Shown one piece after another: positions 38,495-50,200 of a stretch of 64,000 nt of DNA. The notes under the pieces are model-generated. The model did not search any database. It was not told the origin of the DNA and worked only from the letters and a program-made list of their open reading frames with translations. Position 1 is the first letter of the stretch. Each line of letters starts with the position of its first letter. Source of the stretch: Polyodon spathula (lineage: Eukaryota; Chordata; Actinopteri; Acipenseriformes; Polyodontidae); assembly GCF_017654505.1 (NCBI RefSeq), contig NC_054559.1, forward strand, positions 15,247,001-15,311,000, read 5' to 3'. Both the position numbers and the translations under genes were made by a program.

Positions 38495-38547
<53 letters not shown>
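38495..38547. repeat. (TG)n microsatellite
   Basis: About 25 copies of TG, followed by a short TATATTTATATATAT stretch. Confidence 0.96.
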
Positions 38548-38550
<3 letters not shown>

Positions 38551-40058
38551 TTATATATATGTTCTCTGTAAATTAGATTAAAGTTGATAGCTGACAAGAG
38601 CAGATATTGCTTACCTCATAGAAGTGAGGGCAAAGCACGATAAATGGAAGGGAGAGGTTTAATCTGCGGCTCACAATAGCTTCCAAAAGAGTTTTCCCTG
38701 AAGATGTCAGTGACCAAGGACTGCCCTATTGGATTTCTCAGTGTAGCGGGGCACTATCACTTTGACAAATATATCCCCTAACAGAGGTTATCTATAGCCA
38801 GTTAATTTACAGTGTAATCTTGAGCTTCGTGTTCCCTCTATTAATCATATAGCTGTATGGCTTTCCGAGGCTGGACCACAGCTCTGCTCCTCAGGGTGCC
38901 CCCTTTCCTACGAAAAATGTTGTGAGATGTACCCAGACATGTTCACAAGCTGTATAGTAAATACAGTAACTGCACTGTAATTACACTGTAGTAACACTTT
39001 ATCACACACACTCGTGTGTAGCTGCAATGCAAGAACATGTATAATTGCAAACTCGTCAATAAAAAAATGCTTTAGACTATAAAAAGTCTGCATATCGCGA
39101 TAAAAGAACATGTGGTGCCCACATACTAGCAATTACATATACGCGTTCAGTAACATGAAATCTTCCAAAATGTTGGTTAACTCTTTCAGTACTGCAGACC
39201 TGTATGCAGATAAGATAGCTCCACTAAAAACTGTGGGCTGATTCTACTGTTTTACTCTACAGCACTGTTTAAAATGTATTGTACAGTATAATACACAGAA
39301 AACACTTACTTAGCTGTTATCTTTTCACTACAGAAAGCAAGTACATAATAATGTTTCTTTATTAAGTAAAGGCTTGTGCTTCGTTCATGACTTCCGTAAG
39401 AAGAATATGCAATGCATACACAACCGGCACGCAATTAGCTTAAACAAACTAGCAGCTGAAGCTTCCTGTATGTGTATTCTACCACATGGTCATCTTTGGA
39501 GTGAACAGGGTAGCTGCAAATAAAAGAGGAGACTACTTCCAATGTTATCTTTCAATAACAACTTCAATATAGGTGAATTTTAATTTTAGTCACGATTGGG
39601 CACATTGTATCACCCCCTAAACTCTTCTCCAATTTCAATGATCTTTTCTCTCCTATGTCAGAGAGTGTTATCTTTGACTAATTTAAGGGGATTGCCAAAG
39701 ACAGTTCTAAATCCATAATGAAATAAAGATATCTGCATCTAAGGCTCTCAAGGGTATTAAGCTATATGTTTATTGCAATGCAAAACACTGAAGACGCATC
39801 TTTCATTCGATCATCATCAGTTTTGCTCTCATACAAAAATTGCATTATTTTTTTTCCTGCTCTTTTTCTTTCACTCAAGAGGTTCTTAAGATTCTTGAGA
39901 AAAGGAATGGAAGAAAACACTGATTTTTTTTAACATTTTTTTAAAAATGTTTTTTTCCCTTTTATATATTTCTTTTTCCTACAGTGTAAAGCTTTCATCA
40001 TGGGGTTGTGCATCCATAAAAGCTCCTTTTTGTGCTACAAGTCTGCTTGTTATACTGT

Positions 40059-40059
<1 letters not shown>
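38548..40059. other. Non-coding stretch, no gene recognised
   Basis: At 38940-39010 'ACTGTAATTACACTGTAGTA' followed by ACACTTTATC resembles the terminus of the GTAACACTT inverted-repeat elements, probably a degraded copy. T-rich runs lie at 39850-39960. No gene. Confidence 0.5.

Positions 40060-40127
<68 letters not shown>
40060..40127. repeat. (TG)n microsatellite
   Basis: About 33 copies of TG with one TTTG interruption. It produces false CVCVCV open frames. Confidence 0.96.
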
Positions 40128-40243
40128 ATGCCATCTCATATGGTCTATTGGGGAAAAGAGTACATTAAATACGAGTTCGTAATTAGGTTTAATCACAGAC
40201 TAATCACAGGTTTAATCTAAATGGGGGCCCAGAAGCTTGTGTC

Positions 40244-40268
40244 AGGGTTAGGGTTAGGGTTAGGGTTA
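40244..40268 (+). repeat. Short interstitial telomeric repeat, (AGGGTT)4
   Basis: Four perfect AGGGTT units on the + strand. Vertebrate telomere sequence at an internal site. It lies 56 bp upstream of a Harbinger-type element, is in opposite orientation to the large array at 43349-43848, and is not flanked by the palindromic element found at 59013. Confidence 0.95.
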
Positions 40269-40324
40269 CTAGATAGTAGATAGTAGTTTGGGAAGATTGT
40301 CATTTCAAGTCGGGGCAGACGTTA

Positions 40325-41359
40325 AGGGTAGATGTAATTATAGGCGCAGTGCAAATAATTACAGATGCAAAATTCAAATTGCATTGCGGCCAGGCAACTA
40401 GTTTGCGCTGCGTCCTATGTAAAGCTTTAAGAGCAATGCAAGTTACTCAACACGCACAAAGAATGTTCCTCAGTTATGATAATGAGTGTCTCAATGAGCA
40501 CATCGGCCGCACATGCAGCCCAGAGGTGATGGAGTTAGGAGCACAGAGAGCAGTATGGCATTTATGGAGCATGAAAATACAACCCCCAAAAAAAATATGT
40601 CAGAGGAACGGCAGCAAAGTCCTCTTGGCGCACAGAAAAGAAAAGAAAAGCTTTCTGAGAAGGAGCTGAGAGTCCTTACGGCATGAAACATAAGTTATGC
40701 TAGTGTCCTTAGGAAATTATATGTATTGGCCTGCCCTCCTCAGCATGGCATCCAGAAATATGCCTAGCACTCTGGAAAAGGTGGATTGGGCTATCCCTCC
40801 AGACATTCCAACTGTGGTCGGAAAGGAACCAGAGGCTGAGTAGTGCATAGAACACAGCACTTTCATAAGTGCAGGAATGGCGGTCCCTAGATTGACACTG
40901 GGGTCTAACTACTGTACAACTACTACAACTGTCACTGCATCAGGAAGTGTACCACAACAGCCATCCTGAAGCCAATGACAGGTCTCTGCAGGTGTGTGCT
41001 TTTATACAGCTCTTAAGCTTCTACAATGGCTTGCACCTTGTAAGAAGAGGTGTAAAATTTTTGGAGGGTGCAAGGCAAAATCCTTGCATCACATTATAAT
41101 GTTTGAACATAAGCACCTGCCTAGTATCCAGATGCTGCCCAATGCCATGCTCTTTTCTTCATTTGAATGCATTTCAATATCATTTTAATGGATTAATGAT
41201 GGCAAAGTGCAAATTTGATAGTGGGTTCAGAACACCAGGTGAAGACCATTCTTTACATACGTCGCATTTTTAGTGGCCACTAAAATCAGACTAAACATAT
41301 GGGCGCCTCATGGGGTTTTGCACCTGCAAATCACTTTGTGCACATCCTTACATCTACCT
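40325..41359 (+). mobile_element. PIF/Harbinger-type transposon remnant, TTA target site
   Basis: The left end is AGGGTAGATGTAA from 40325. The right end is TTACATCTACCT ending at 41359, its near-perfect reverse complement with one base missing. TTA flanks both sides (40322-40324 and 41360-41362); a TWA duplication is the hallmark of PIF/Harbinger elements. The 1,035-bp element contains a short segment resembling the Myb/SANT-like protein of Harbinger transposons, but no intact transposase. It is therefore an internally deleted, decayed copy. Confidence 0.72.
40597..40686 (+). pseudogene. Myb/SANT-like protein fragment of a Harbinger element
   Basis: A frame of 29 codons contains AQKRKEKLSEKELRVLT. 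This resembles the start of the Myb/SANT-like DNA-binding domain in Harbinger second-ORF proteins and their domesticated relatives, where a basic stretch is followed by F/L-S-E-x-E-L-x-V-L. The frame stops immediately after; a shift would be needed to continue, and no long downstream frame follows. It supports the transposon call but is too short to stand alone. Seen: the motif. Inferred: the family. Confidence 0.4.
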
Positions 41360-43348
41360 TTAGACTGTAACAGAATCTTGATGCCTGGAGTAAAACCTGT
41401 TGGCTAAACAAATTGCTTTTTTTTGTGTGTTTATGATTTGCGTTTTTCTGGGGGAGGGTTACATCACTTAGTGACACATGGCCCATTCACACAATGACAC
41501 AGCTTGTCCAAGTGTGAAACTTCCATTGTTCTCAGTGGTAACCAAAGCACATGCATTTGCACGATTGAGATGAAATAGAGTTGTCCCACACTCCAGCTAC
41601 CATGACACTGAAATGGATGTGGGTTTCAAACCTTAATGCCAAATGACATAACTACTTAAGGGCTTTTCCTTGTAGGAGGTAGACTATCATTCATTTTGAC
41701 GGGAGAGAGAAAACTGTGTATATTTCTGCCATCCTAGCTAGCAAATACACCTACTCTCCATCTGTCTGCCTGCCTCGTGTATACCCACTCATTATTTCCA
41801 ATCCAAACCTGATCTACTATTCCTTGTAAAAGTAATTAAGAAATAATTACCTGGAATGGATTCTACCCTGCGTGGTGTCTAATAGATTTCAGTTTCATAA
41901 TCAGAGAGCTGTAGCCTGACTTTATTGAACTGATTTAAAAAAATAATGTATTTGATGGAATGATCAGTAAACCCTGTAATGCAAAATCAATATGAAATAC
42001 CATAGCAGCTAAAAGACCCACCTAGAGCGTCATGGTTGAGTACTGCAGAGATTGTATGGCTTTATTATCCCCTAAAACTAAACAAGGAGCTATGGCACGA
42101 TGTCATTAATTAGGTTAAACAGATATGTGTGGAAAAACACACGTGCTCTTAAACACAGGTGCTCACGCACACACGCCCTCATCCACACACAGCTAAACAC
42201 AAGGCAACGATACAAGATGTGGCTATTACCATAAAAAGTCAGAGCATAATAGCATAATACTTTAATGCCGCCTATTAAATGTGACACCACCCCACAGCCT
42301 TTTACTGATTAGGTATCAGAGATAGAGCTATTACTTCATTTGGGGTATATTACATCATCCAAGCTTCATCAAATCTACATGATTGTTACATTCCTGGGAG
42401 GGACACCAGAAAAGGATTAGCCACAGGTATGACATATCACTCGTTCACACTGCATAGCTCATAGGCCATTTGTTAACATTAGAGTAAGTTATCATAACAA
42501 TATAGTTAAAGAGGAAATTTAAATAACAGGTAGATGCCAGTTAAAAATTCTCAAAAAAATTACAAAGTAGCCTGTCCTCAAATGAGAACAATGGCAATTA
42601 ATGGGTTAAGAAACAGAATTACAGTACCTGTAGCTTCTATTAAACTTTAAATAACCCCTCAGTGAGTCTCAGATTATGTTTACATTAAAATACAGTGCTT
42701 GTACATTTTAAAAAGGAAACTGAGGAGAAATGGTCTCCATTGGAACGGCTTCCGACTTGTACAGAGTACATTTCATACATTTGCATGTACTGTCAGATAA
42801 ATCGGGAGACCACATTTTAAATGACTTTCAGAACACAACAATCCAACAAAATCTCTAGGCGTGTGTCACCGATTGTTCACGTAGCTGTTAACTGTTTTCA
42901 TCAACCACATTTTTCTACACATACAGGGGGGCTGTGCTGATATCCTGAGACGGCTGTGTTGGGCTATATGATGTAAAAAAGTGAGTCTGCATAAATAGTG
43001 TTACAGTTTATGTTTCACATATAAATAAGTCTTTCTACTGAAACACAAATATGACGTGTTAAAAAAAGAGATGCATTAAAATAAAAAATAAAAAATTTTC
43101 AATACCTTAAAAGCTGTTCTTAAAGGCCGCAGGCAGAGAATAGGAAGGCTGATTATGAATCCATACAACTGAGATGATGGCTTTGATAGAAACAATATCT
43201 CTGATGCAAGACATCATTTTTCTTTTCTTAATGAGGGAGGGAAGGGGAGATAGAGAAAGAGGTACTGGTAAGGAGGGATAAAGGGAGAGATGAAAAGGGA
43301 GGGGCAGATTCATGAAGCAAATAGAACCCTGTAGACTATGGTTTATAT
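41360..43348. other. Non-coding stretch, no gene recognised
   Basis: No gene seen. A purine-rich stretch (GGGAGGG/GAGAAAGAGG-type) lies at 43230-43310, just before the telomeric array. A CA-rich imperfect tract with ACACACG/CACGCACACACG lies near 42125-42190. Confidence 0.5.
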
Positions 43349-43848
43349 TTGTTCAAACCTAACCTAAGGCCTAACTCTAACTCTATCTGTAACCTTAACT
43401 TTATCATTAACCTTAATCCTAACCCAATCCCTAAACCTAAACTAATCCTCACCCAAACCCTAACCATAACCATAACCATAACCCTAACCCTAACCCTAAC
43501 CCTAACCCTAACCCTAACCCTAACCCTAACCCTAACCCTAACCCTAACCCTAACCCTAACCCTAACCCTAACCCTAATCCTCACCCTAACCCTAAACCTA
43601 AGCCAATCTCAAAACCTAACCCTAACACTACCCCTACCCCTAACCCTAACCCTAACCCTAACCCTAACCCTAACCCTAACCCTAACCCTAACCCTAACCC
43701 TAACCCTAACCCTAACCCTAACCCTAACCCTAACCCTAACCCTAACCCTAACCCTAACCCTAACCCTAACCCTAACCCTAGCCCTAACACTACCCCTAAC
43801 CCTAACCCTAACCCTACCCCTAACTCTAACTCTATCCCTAACCCAAGC
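43349..43848 (-). repeat. Interstitial telomeric array, about 500 bp
   Basis: CCCTAA hexamers on the + strand, so TTAGGG reads on the minus strand. Two perfect blocks lie at 43481-43577 (about 16 copies) and 43638-43779 (about 24 copies). Between and around them are degenerate variants (ACCATA, TCACCC, ACTACCCC, AACTCT). Degeneracy increases toward both edges, and the 17-nt motif CTAACTCTAACTCTATC occurs at both (43371-43387 and 43820-43836). All long open frames here (Leu-Thr and Arg-Val repeats) are products of the repeat and not genes. Confidence 0.98.
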
Positions 43849-44062
43849 CCCAGTTATGATGAATTCATAAAGAATGGGAAACTGCAACATGACGAGTGTT
43901 ATTTTATTTTATTATGTTCTTATGTTCATATGCAGTGCAATTTGCTAATGCCACCAATCCAAAAGGAAAGCAACCTTAAGTCAGAGTGGACTCCATTATT
44001 TATAGTTAAAAAGCAATGGCTCAAAGGCCTCAAGATAAGTATATCGAGTTTCCGGAGTTCTA

Positions 44063-44063
<1 letters not shown>

Positions 44064-44139
<76 letters not shown>
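44064..44139. repeat. (TA)n microsatellite, 38 copies
   Basis: Perfect TA tract directly joined to the GATA-type repeat that follows. Confidence 0.97.
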
Positions 44140-44141
<2 letters not shown>

Positions 44142-44196
44142 TAGATAGATAGATAGATATAGATATAGATATAGATATAGATATAGATATATATAT
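44140..44196. repeat. (GATA)n then (GATATA)n compound repeat
   Basis: About five GATA units, followed by six copies of the hexamer GATATA, followed by a few TA. Compound microsatellite with the preceding TA tract. Confidence 0.95.
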
Positions 44197-45167
44197 AAAA
44201 CTGCTGGAGACAATACTTAAAAAGCTTAAATTGGGACACTAATGGCAAGGGAACCTCTTTAATGAAAAAGATTTTAAAAAAATATTTCATATGATTTTGG
44301 CAGTAACAGCAGCTTCAGTCAATCTCCTGGGAGGCCTACAGTCTGATTTTTTTAGTTTTTTTCTTTTCTTCAAAGAGCTTGTTTTGAGATTGTCCCAGGG
44401 CCTTCGAAGGTCTGTCCTGGGTCCTGTTATTGAAAAAAATAATCACATAATCCATTTTCTTTTACCAGATACCCATTCCGCCGTGTTAGGACAGATTCAG
44501 CTGGAGTATTCTCTAGCACCTGCACTGCACCTGCACTGGGGAAGGTTTCCTTGCGGCCATTCGAGGAGCCTGACAAAAATGGGGTTAAGTACAGAGATGG
44601 CATTTTAAATGCACTGTACATTGAAGAGGCTTCAGAACAGCAGAACAATAAATTATCATATTCTTTCAGATCCATCTGGAAGTGATTTGACTCTACCCTG
44701 CTAAACCAGTGGTTAAATAGACTATCAGAAAACCTCCCTATAAGGAACACCTAAAACAGTACACACTACATTGTAATTTAATCCATGCCCTAAACACTTC
44801 CTAACACAACATGAATAAAAGAAACAGACCTATTCCAAAAGCACCGAAACACACTTCTATAGTACTTGATTGAAGAAACTGACAGAATTGTTAAGTGGAA
44901 ACAAAATAGAAAGGAATAAAGATGCCTTTGGGTTGTCAGCCGATCACAGTGTTTGTTTCTAGTGGAAGCCTCCTTCGGTTTTGTGTTTTAAAATGGGATA
45001 CTCCTGGAGGAAGGAACACTAATACCCCCTGTGACTCAGGACCCCCTGCAGATCTATAGACCCTCTCCTTCCTGCTTTGAACAGGAACTTCCTTCATCCT
45101 TTCTAAGGCGTAGACTTACACTGAAGTTTTGAAAGAGTAGCTTAACATCAGTAAAAAAAAAGTTTGA
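44197..45167. other. Non-coding stretch, no gene recognised
   Basis: Open frames of about 105 codons at 44291-44608 (+) and 44427-44750 (-) overlap each other and match nothing I recognise. They are probably chance frames. Confidence 0.5.
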
Positions 45168-45401
45168 AAAGAGCATACCATTAATAATTTTATGGGGGTG
45201 TGTGATTCAAAAGAGCATACAATTAATAATTTTATTGGGGGGTGATTAAAAAGAGCATACCATTAATAATTTTATGGGGGGGTGATTAAGAAGAGCATAC
45301 TATTAATAATTTTATTGGGGGGGGGGTGATTAAAAAGAGCATACCATTAATAATTTTATGGGGGGGGGTGATTAAGAAGAGCATAGCATTAATAATTTTT
45401 T
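45168..45401. repeat. About 40-bp minisatellite with variable G-runs, 6 copies
   Basis: The unit is AAAGAGCATACCATTAATAA, then TTTTAT(T), then a G-run, then TGATTA. Five full copies plus a partial sixth. G-runs in order are 5, 6, 7, 10 and 9. Units alternate TATG/TATTG before the G-run. In copies 2-5 they also alternate GATTAAA/GATTAAG after it, so the true repeat is a dimer of about 82 bp. Confidence 0.93.
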
Positions 45402-46350
45402 GTTCTAATCATTTAACATTTTCTTCCAGCATCGTGATCCTGCCAACAGGCTGAGGCGTACTTTGCTAAAACTGTTAACATCACCCCAAAGCAGCAAGCA
45501 GTTTTTGTACAAAGCAGTTGACAAAAAACAATACATTTCAACTTGGCTTTGCCTCAGAACAAATTCTGTAAATGAATCATTTAACAATATCCTCTCAGTC
45601 ACCTTGTGTACCAATGTTAAGTTTCCTATCTATGTGTCTATTTTATAATGCATTTATGTTTAGTTTTTTTTTTAGTTTTGTTTTTTCAAAGTTATGGCAG
45701 GGCAACATCTCAAACTCCACAGGACAAACTGTTTGAAAATGTCCAAAAATTTAATAACAATTTTGTGACTGAAGGAGATATATTAGAACAGTAAATATAG
45801 CAAAAAACAGAAGCAACTAAAGACAGAAATAAAGGAAGGTAGACATATTTAAACAGCATTTTATACAGACATAAACTGAGTCCAGAACACTCAACAGTGC
45901 CATCATATAAAAACAATACTAGCATTTATAAAGTTGTAACTATGCTGTGCACTTTGCGCAGCATAAGCCCATTTGTCACTTCCTTGCTTTTATCGAACTG
46001 AATATGACATCAGTGGCAGTTCAAAACAGATACATGCCAACACGCCAGAGTTGTTTTAAAAAAGCCAATTATAATACAAATGATTTTTTGTTTCTGCACT
46101 CTAAGCATCAATATTTCCTGCAAAGGGGGGCTGAAATAAAAATGTGAGTGAAAATAATAGCTTCATGACAGATAAGTCGAGTGTATCTGAGGTACCACTA
46201 ATAGCATAGTCATCAAAAAGCCAGGGGAGGCTACGAATATAGTATTACTGGCTTTACAGTAAACTACCAGACTTGCAGAAGAAGGTGCCAACCTGCTGCT
46301 GAGCACTGCAGCACTGTTTATGCCATGCTGTCAATGGTGTAAAACCGCTG
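45402..46350. other. Non-coding stretch, no gene recognised
   Basis: Nothing firmly recognisable. The segment near 45617-45645 (AAGTTTCCTATCTATGTGTC) is about 85 percent like 27583-27611, a possible small dispersed repeat. Confidence 0.45.
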
Positions 46351-46445
46351 GCTTTATTTTATTTATTTTTTAAATTATTATTTATTTCTTTTCAGATACC
46401 CTTGTCCAGGATGACTTACAATTGTTACAAAAAACCACAGTAGCA
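46351..46445 (-). mobile_element. LINE/SINE 3'-tail fragment
   Basis: TTTCAGATACCCTTGTCCAG then GATGACTTACAATTGTTAC (about 46390-46428) resembles, in reverse complement, the conserved 3' tail shared by many fish SINEs and their partner LINEs (the 'GTAAGTCGCTTTGGATAAAAG'-type end). No head or core is recognised nearby. Family assignment is from memory. Confidence 0.5.
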
Positions 46446-47041
46446 AATACAAAAACATGACTGCTTTTACCTATAAGAGTAAAATCAGATACAAGATACA
46501 GTTATAGTTAAGAGCAGTAGTTGAATGCGGCATGGTATGGAGCAGTTCAATGCATATACAAGCTGATGCAAGAAGTGGTACAGTTGGGTGCCATATAGTC
46601 CACTATAGTTGAGAGTATATTGGATTTGTGTATTGCAGGGCTGCTGCTCACAAAATGAGAGCTTGCTGGCCTCGTTTTTGTTCCCCCCCAGCAGTCTTTC
46701 TAGCAGTCTTTCACTGGATACCATGGGTGAAAAGAAGAGAGGTCCTTGGAAATTATTGTATGTTTTTTCTGAAGGATTCTGTCGGTTTTCAAAAATATTA
46801 TGAATCTTTCAAAAAGAAAGAAAAAAAAACCTTGCAGGTGAACCTGAACAAAGACTTCCTTTGCTATATAAAATAACACTGAAGACATGATTCTTCTGCT
46901 CACTGTAATGCATGTTTTAGCTCTCTTTCATCGACAGGAAAACGTAAGAATCCCTGACCGTTTTCTTCTGGACCTATTGGTCTGTGTTGGTCTTGGCTTG
47001 TGTCTGACCTCATACCATGATACCCCCCCTCCCTTGAACTG
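46446..47041. other. Non-coding stretch, no gene recognised
   Basis: Short open frames on both strands (46485-46903), none recognisable. Confidence 0.5.
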
Positions 47042-47097
47042 CACAATTACTGATATTATCTGCTTAGTTAACCAAGCAGATAATATCAGTAATTGTG
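47042..47097. repeat. Perfect inverted repeat, 24-bp arms, 8-nt loop
   Basis: The left arm at 47042-47065 (starting CACAATTACTGATATT) and the right arm at 47074-47097 are exact reverse complements, separated by AGTTAACC. It could form a stable hairpin or cruciform. It is too short for a usual pre-miRNA, and no transposon features flank it. Confidence 0.93.
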
Positions 47098-47277
47098 GGA
47101 TTGAGAGCCCACCCTGAGCTGATTCGTGCAGTAATCGAGTTTTTGCATTACCCTGCAAAGCCTCAGCAACCTGTTGCACAATTAAAATATTTTACTACCC
47201 CAGAGACAGGGTGCCCATAATGTATGGCTCTGCAGTATGCCTGCTGGCATCACTTAAACATATGTACTAACCCCTAT

Positions 47278-47298
47278 GGGGGGGGGGGGGGGGGGGGG
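47278..47298. repeat. 21-nt G-run
   Basis: An uninterrupted homopolymer of 21 guanines, followed by AGG. G-quadruplex potential; length likely unreliable. Confidence 0.96.
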
Positions 47299-50200
47299 AG
47301 GCATCGTACATGACACACATTTTAAAATCCAATCCAGTACAATGCAGCTGGACATACCATTATTCCACCACAGGTCCACTACAGGTCTTCTAACTCCTGG
47401 CACAAAAGGGTGAGGCTGCTTGGCTAGTGTTAGCTAATAATTAGCTTTTACTGTATCACAACACTGTATCTGCATTTAGCATATTATTTTCTTGGTTCGA
47501 AATTATGTCAGGCAATAACAGTTCAATGTGTAATTCTCATCGAATGATCTTGAAGACAGCTATACGTTCCCTTTCAGTTTCTCCTGTGTTGGAATAAAAC
47601 TCATTCTGCTATTTACTCTTCATTAGTGTTATTTCTACATGCTCACGATTCAGTGCAAAGTACCTTATAGGGAAGCCATTCACGAGTTACAAGTTGACCA
47701 CAGCATCAAGATTTAATATTTCAATGCACCCGTATCAGGTTCTATACTCCAGTTAATTGCTTCGTATTTACATGCAAATGATCTGCTGGGCTTGCTAGCT
47801 GGAGAGAACTGTAAAAGTCATTGGAAATCTCTGCATGATGAAGAAGTGTGCAGATGAGTCATTATAACCCCAGACCTTTTCATAGCATGCAAGTGCTCTT
47901 GATGCCTTGATGATTTAACTGCATACTACAGCCTTCATTTCTCTGTGCAATTGCCACAGGATGGTTCAGAATTTGCTTGACCGGTTTCTGTGTGTGGCAG
48001 GGAAAAAGTATGTGCGACTTTTGTGCTATAAAGTAACACTTTGCAGGAAGTTTGAACTCACGACCTTCAAACTTCATTAAATGTTTTTCAGTGTTGGGTG
48101 CTTTGCTGAATGTTTTTTTTTTTTTTTTTTTTTTTTTCATTTCCATGCTTGGGCCTTTACAAGAAAACAGGCATTGTCTACTAATTGCTTGTTTATCCAT
48201 GTTGTTCCATTCATGGAGTAAATTGCTTATTGATTATTGTTAATGATAAGCTTGGATAGTTATTACCTGGGTTAGGAGGTAGTCCAGCCAGTAGACCTTG
48301 CATTGCTAAAAAAATAAATAAAAGATAACAAACAAAAGAAAAGATAAAAATGAATTGAATGGGGAAAAATACTACAAAAACACAACTACAGTGCACATCA
48401 CAATTAGAGAAGCAAAAATATGTGTCAGCATGGACACATGTTTAATTCACTTTCTTCATTCATGTCAATTAACACACTTATCTAGTTTGGAAATATATAT
48501 ATATATATATATAATTGAAACACAAAGCTTTTGAACTCTGGAATGAGTGTAAGCTTTAAACTTTAAACTATCTGCCTGCAGGGTTTCATTAAAAGATTGT
48601 TCCTAACAATATTAAACAAAGTCGAATGTTAGCGCTTCATAAACAAAAGGCATTTACTAATTTCAATTGGGTGTACGTAATGTACTGAGGATTATCACTT
48701 AAAAGCTCAAGGCTCCCCAATTCATGATAATGACAACTCCCTGATGGCCGTTTCTGTTTCCATATATAAAGATAATAAATAGACACATTGCCGCAACTGT
48801 GCTAGAAAGACATTGGAATATTTGAAAGGGCTCAATAAGGGCGGATTTATTTTCTTTGTTTATTATTTTATTCAGTGGTGATCAAGCAAGGCTTTTGTAC
48901 AGTGTATTACATATTGGTTAACTGCTGTTTTTGTATACAGTAAAAAGTAACGGTTTACATGGCACACGGTTTAACAGAGGCAGTTTACTCAATTGAAAGA
49001 AGAAAGAATTCCATTCATAAAAATCTAGTAATAGCGTTGCCTTCAAGAGAAGACATCTGGAAAGAGCCTCTTGGTTTTCTAAGTAGATTTTACTAAGTAG
49101 AACACCTGTTAAATACTACAGAGGCTCCTTCTGTCTTCTTGCATTGAGGTTTCATTGCACATCAATCTAACAGAGAGAAGCTATGGTCAGCCATTACCCA
49201 ACAATCAACTCCTATTTCTTGCTGTGTCCCTATGTTTGTGTGCAATTAGAGCTGTGTTTTATTCCTGTTGTTCTCTCTGGCTCCAGCGATGATTCTGCTT
49301 ACAGCTAACTTCATACAGTGGTTGAATACGTGCTGAGACTGCTCTGCTTTTGACAAATACTGTGCATCATGTATTTTTATTGTTATTATTAGTCATTGTA
49401 GTCATAGTTGTAGTATTTCTGTTTTAACAAACAGCTTGCTATAATGCAAATCAAGAGTCGATTGCACAGCACAATGGGTGCTGAGTATTTCTCTCCAATA
49501 AAAGAAATCCTTGAAAAGGACTTTAGGCAATTAGAATAGCGTATACACATTTACTTGTTAAGGCCCTTAATGTTAGATCAGCTTGTCAATGTTCTCCTGG
49601 GGAGAGAACCCTTTGCCTTTCCTTGAAATGAACCACACACAGTGCACACGAGGGAGCCATTCTGTGAAGATTGTCATCTCCATCATGTCATTCTCTGCAC
49701 TAGCTTGGTCATTGGTGTCTGCAGGATATCGGTAAGCAGTAGAGGTCTTGCATTGTTAGGAGTCTCAATCCTGGGGAACTTGCAATAATCACTTTAAAAA
49801 CATTTGGCTTTATGGATTCTCAAGTGTCTTTTCATACCCAGCAGTAATAATTATGCGAATGTTTGGATACAATATTAAAACATCTGATAAGCCATCCATC
49901 TGCAACCTCATTAGTATAGAGCAGCATATAGTAGTACGTTGTCCAGCATATGTTCCCAACATTGTGTGCCTCTCCTGCCCTTCACTGACCTCTGTTGGTG
50001 TAGTTAGACAAACAATATTAAGTTTATAAAGACTTGCTGCTGTTTTAATTTTATGTTTGAACACACCTTACTGCTCATCTGTATACGATTATGCCCAATG
50101 TGCACCCAAGAAACTGGATTGTTGAATAGGTTTGTTTTACCTTATTAAGAGGTTTGAGGTGGTAAAAAGTGATGCACGATTTCAGAAACCGATCAACCAC

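Noticed and set aside
40000..40220. Cys-Val repeat open frames
   Set aside because: Products of the (TG)n microsatellite.
43349..43890. Open frames up to 173 codons encoding Leu-Thr, Arg-Val and Leu-Gly repeats on both strands
   Set aside because: They are read-through of the CCCTAA hexamer array, which lacks stop codons in several frames; not genes.
44291..44750. Overlapping 105-107-codon frames on opposite strands
   Set aside because: No family recognised on either strand; mutual overlap suggests a chance lack of stops.
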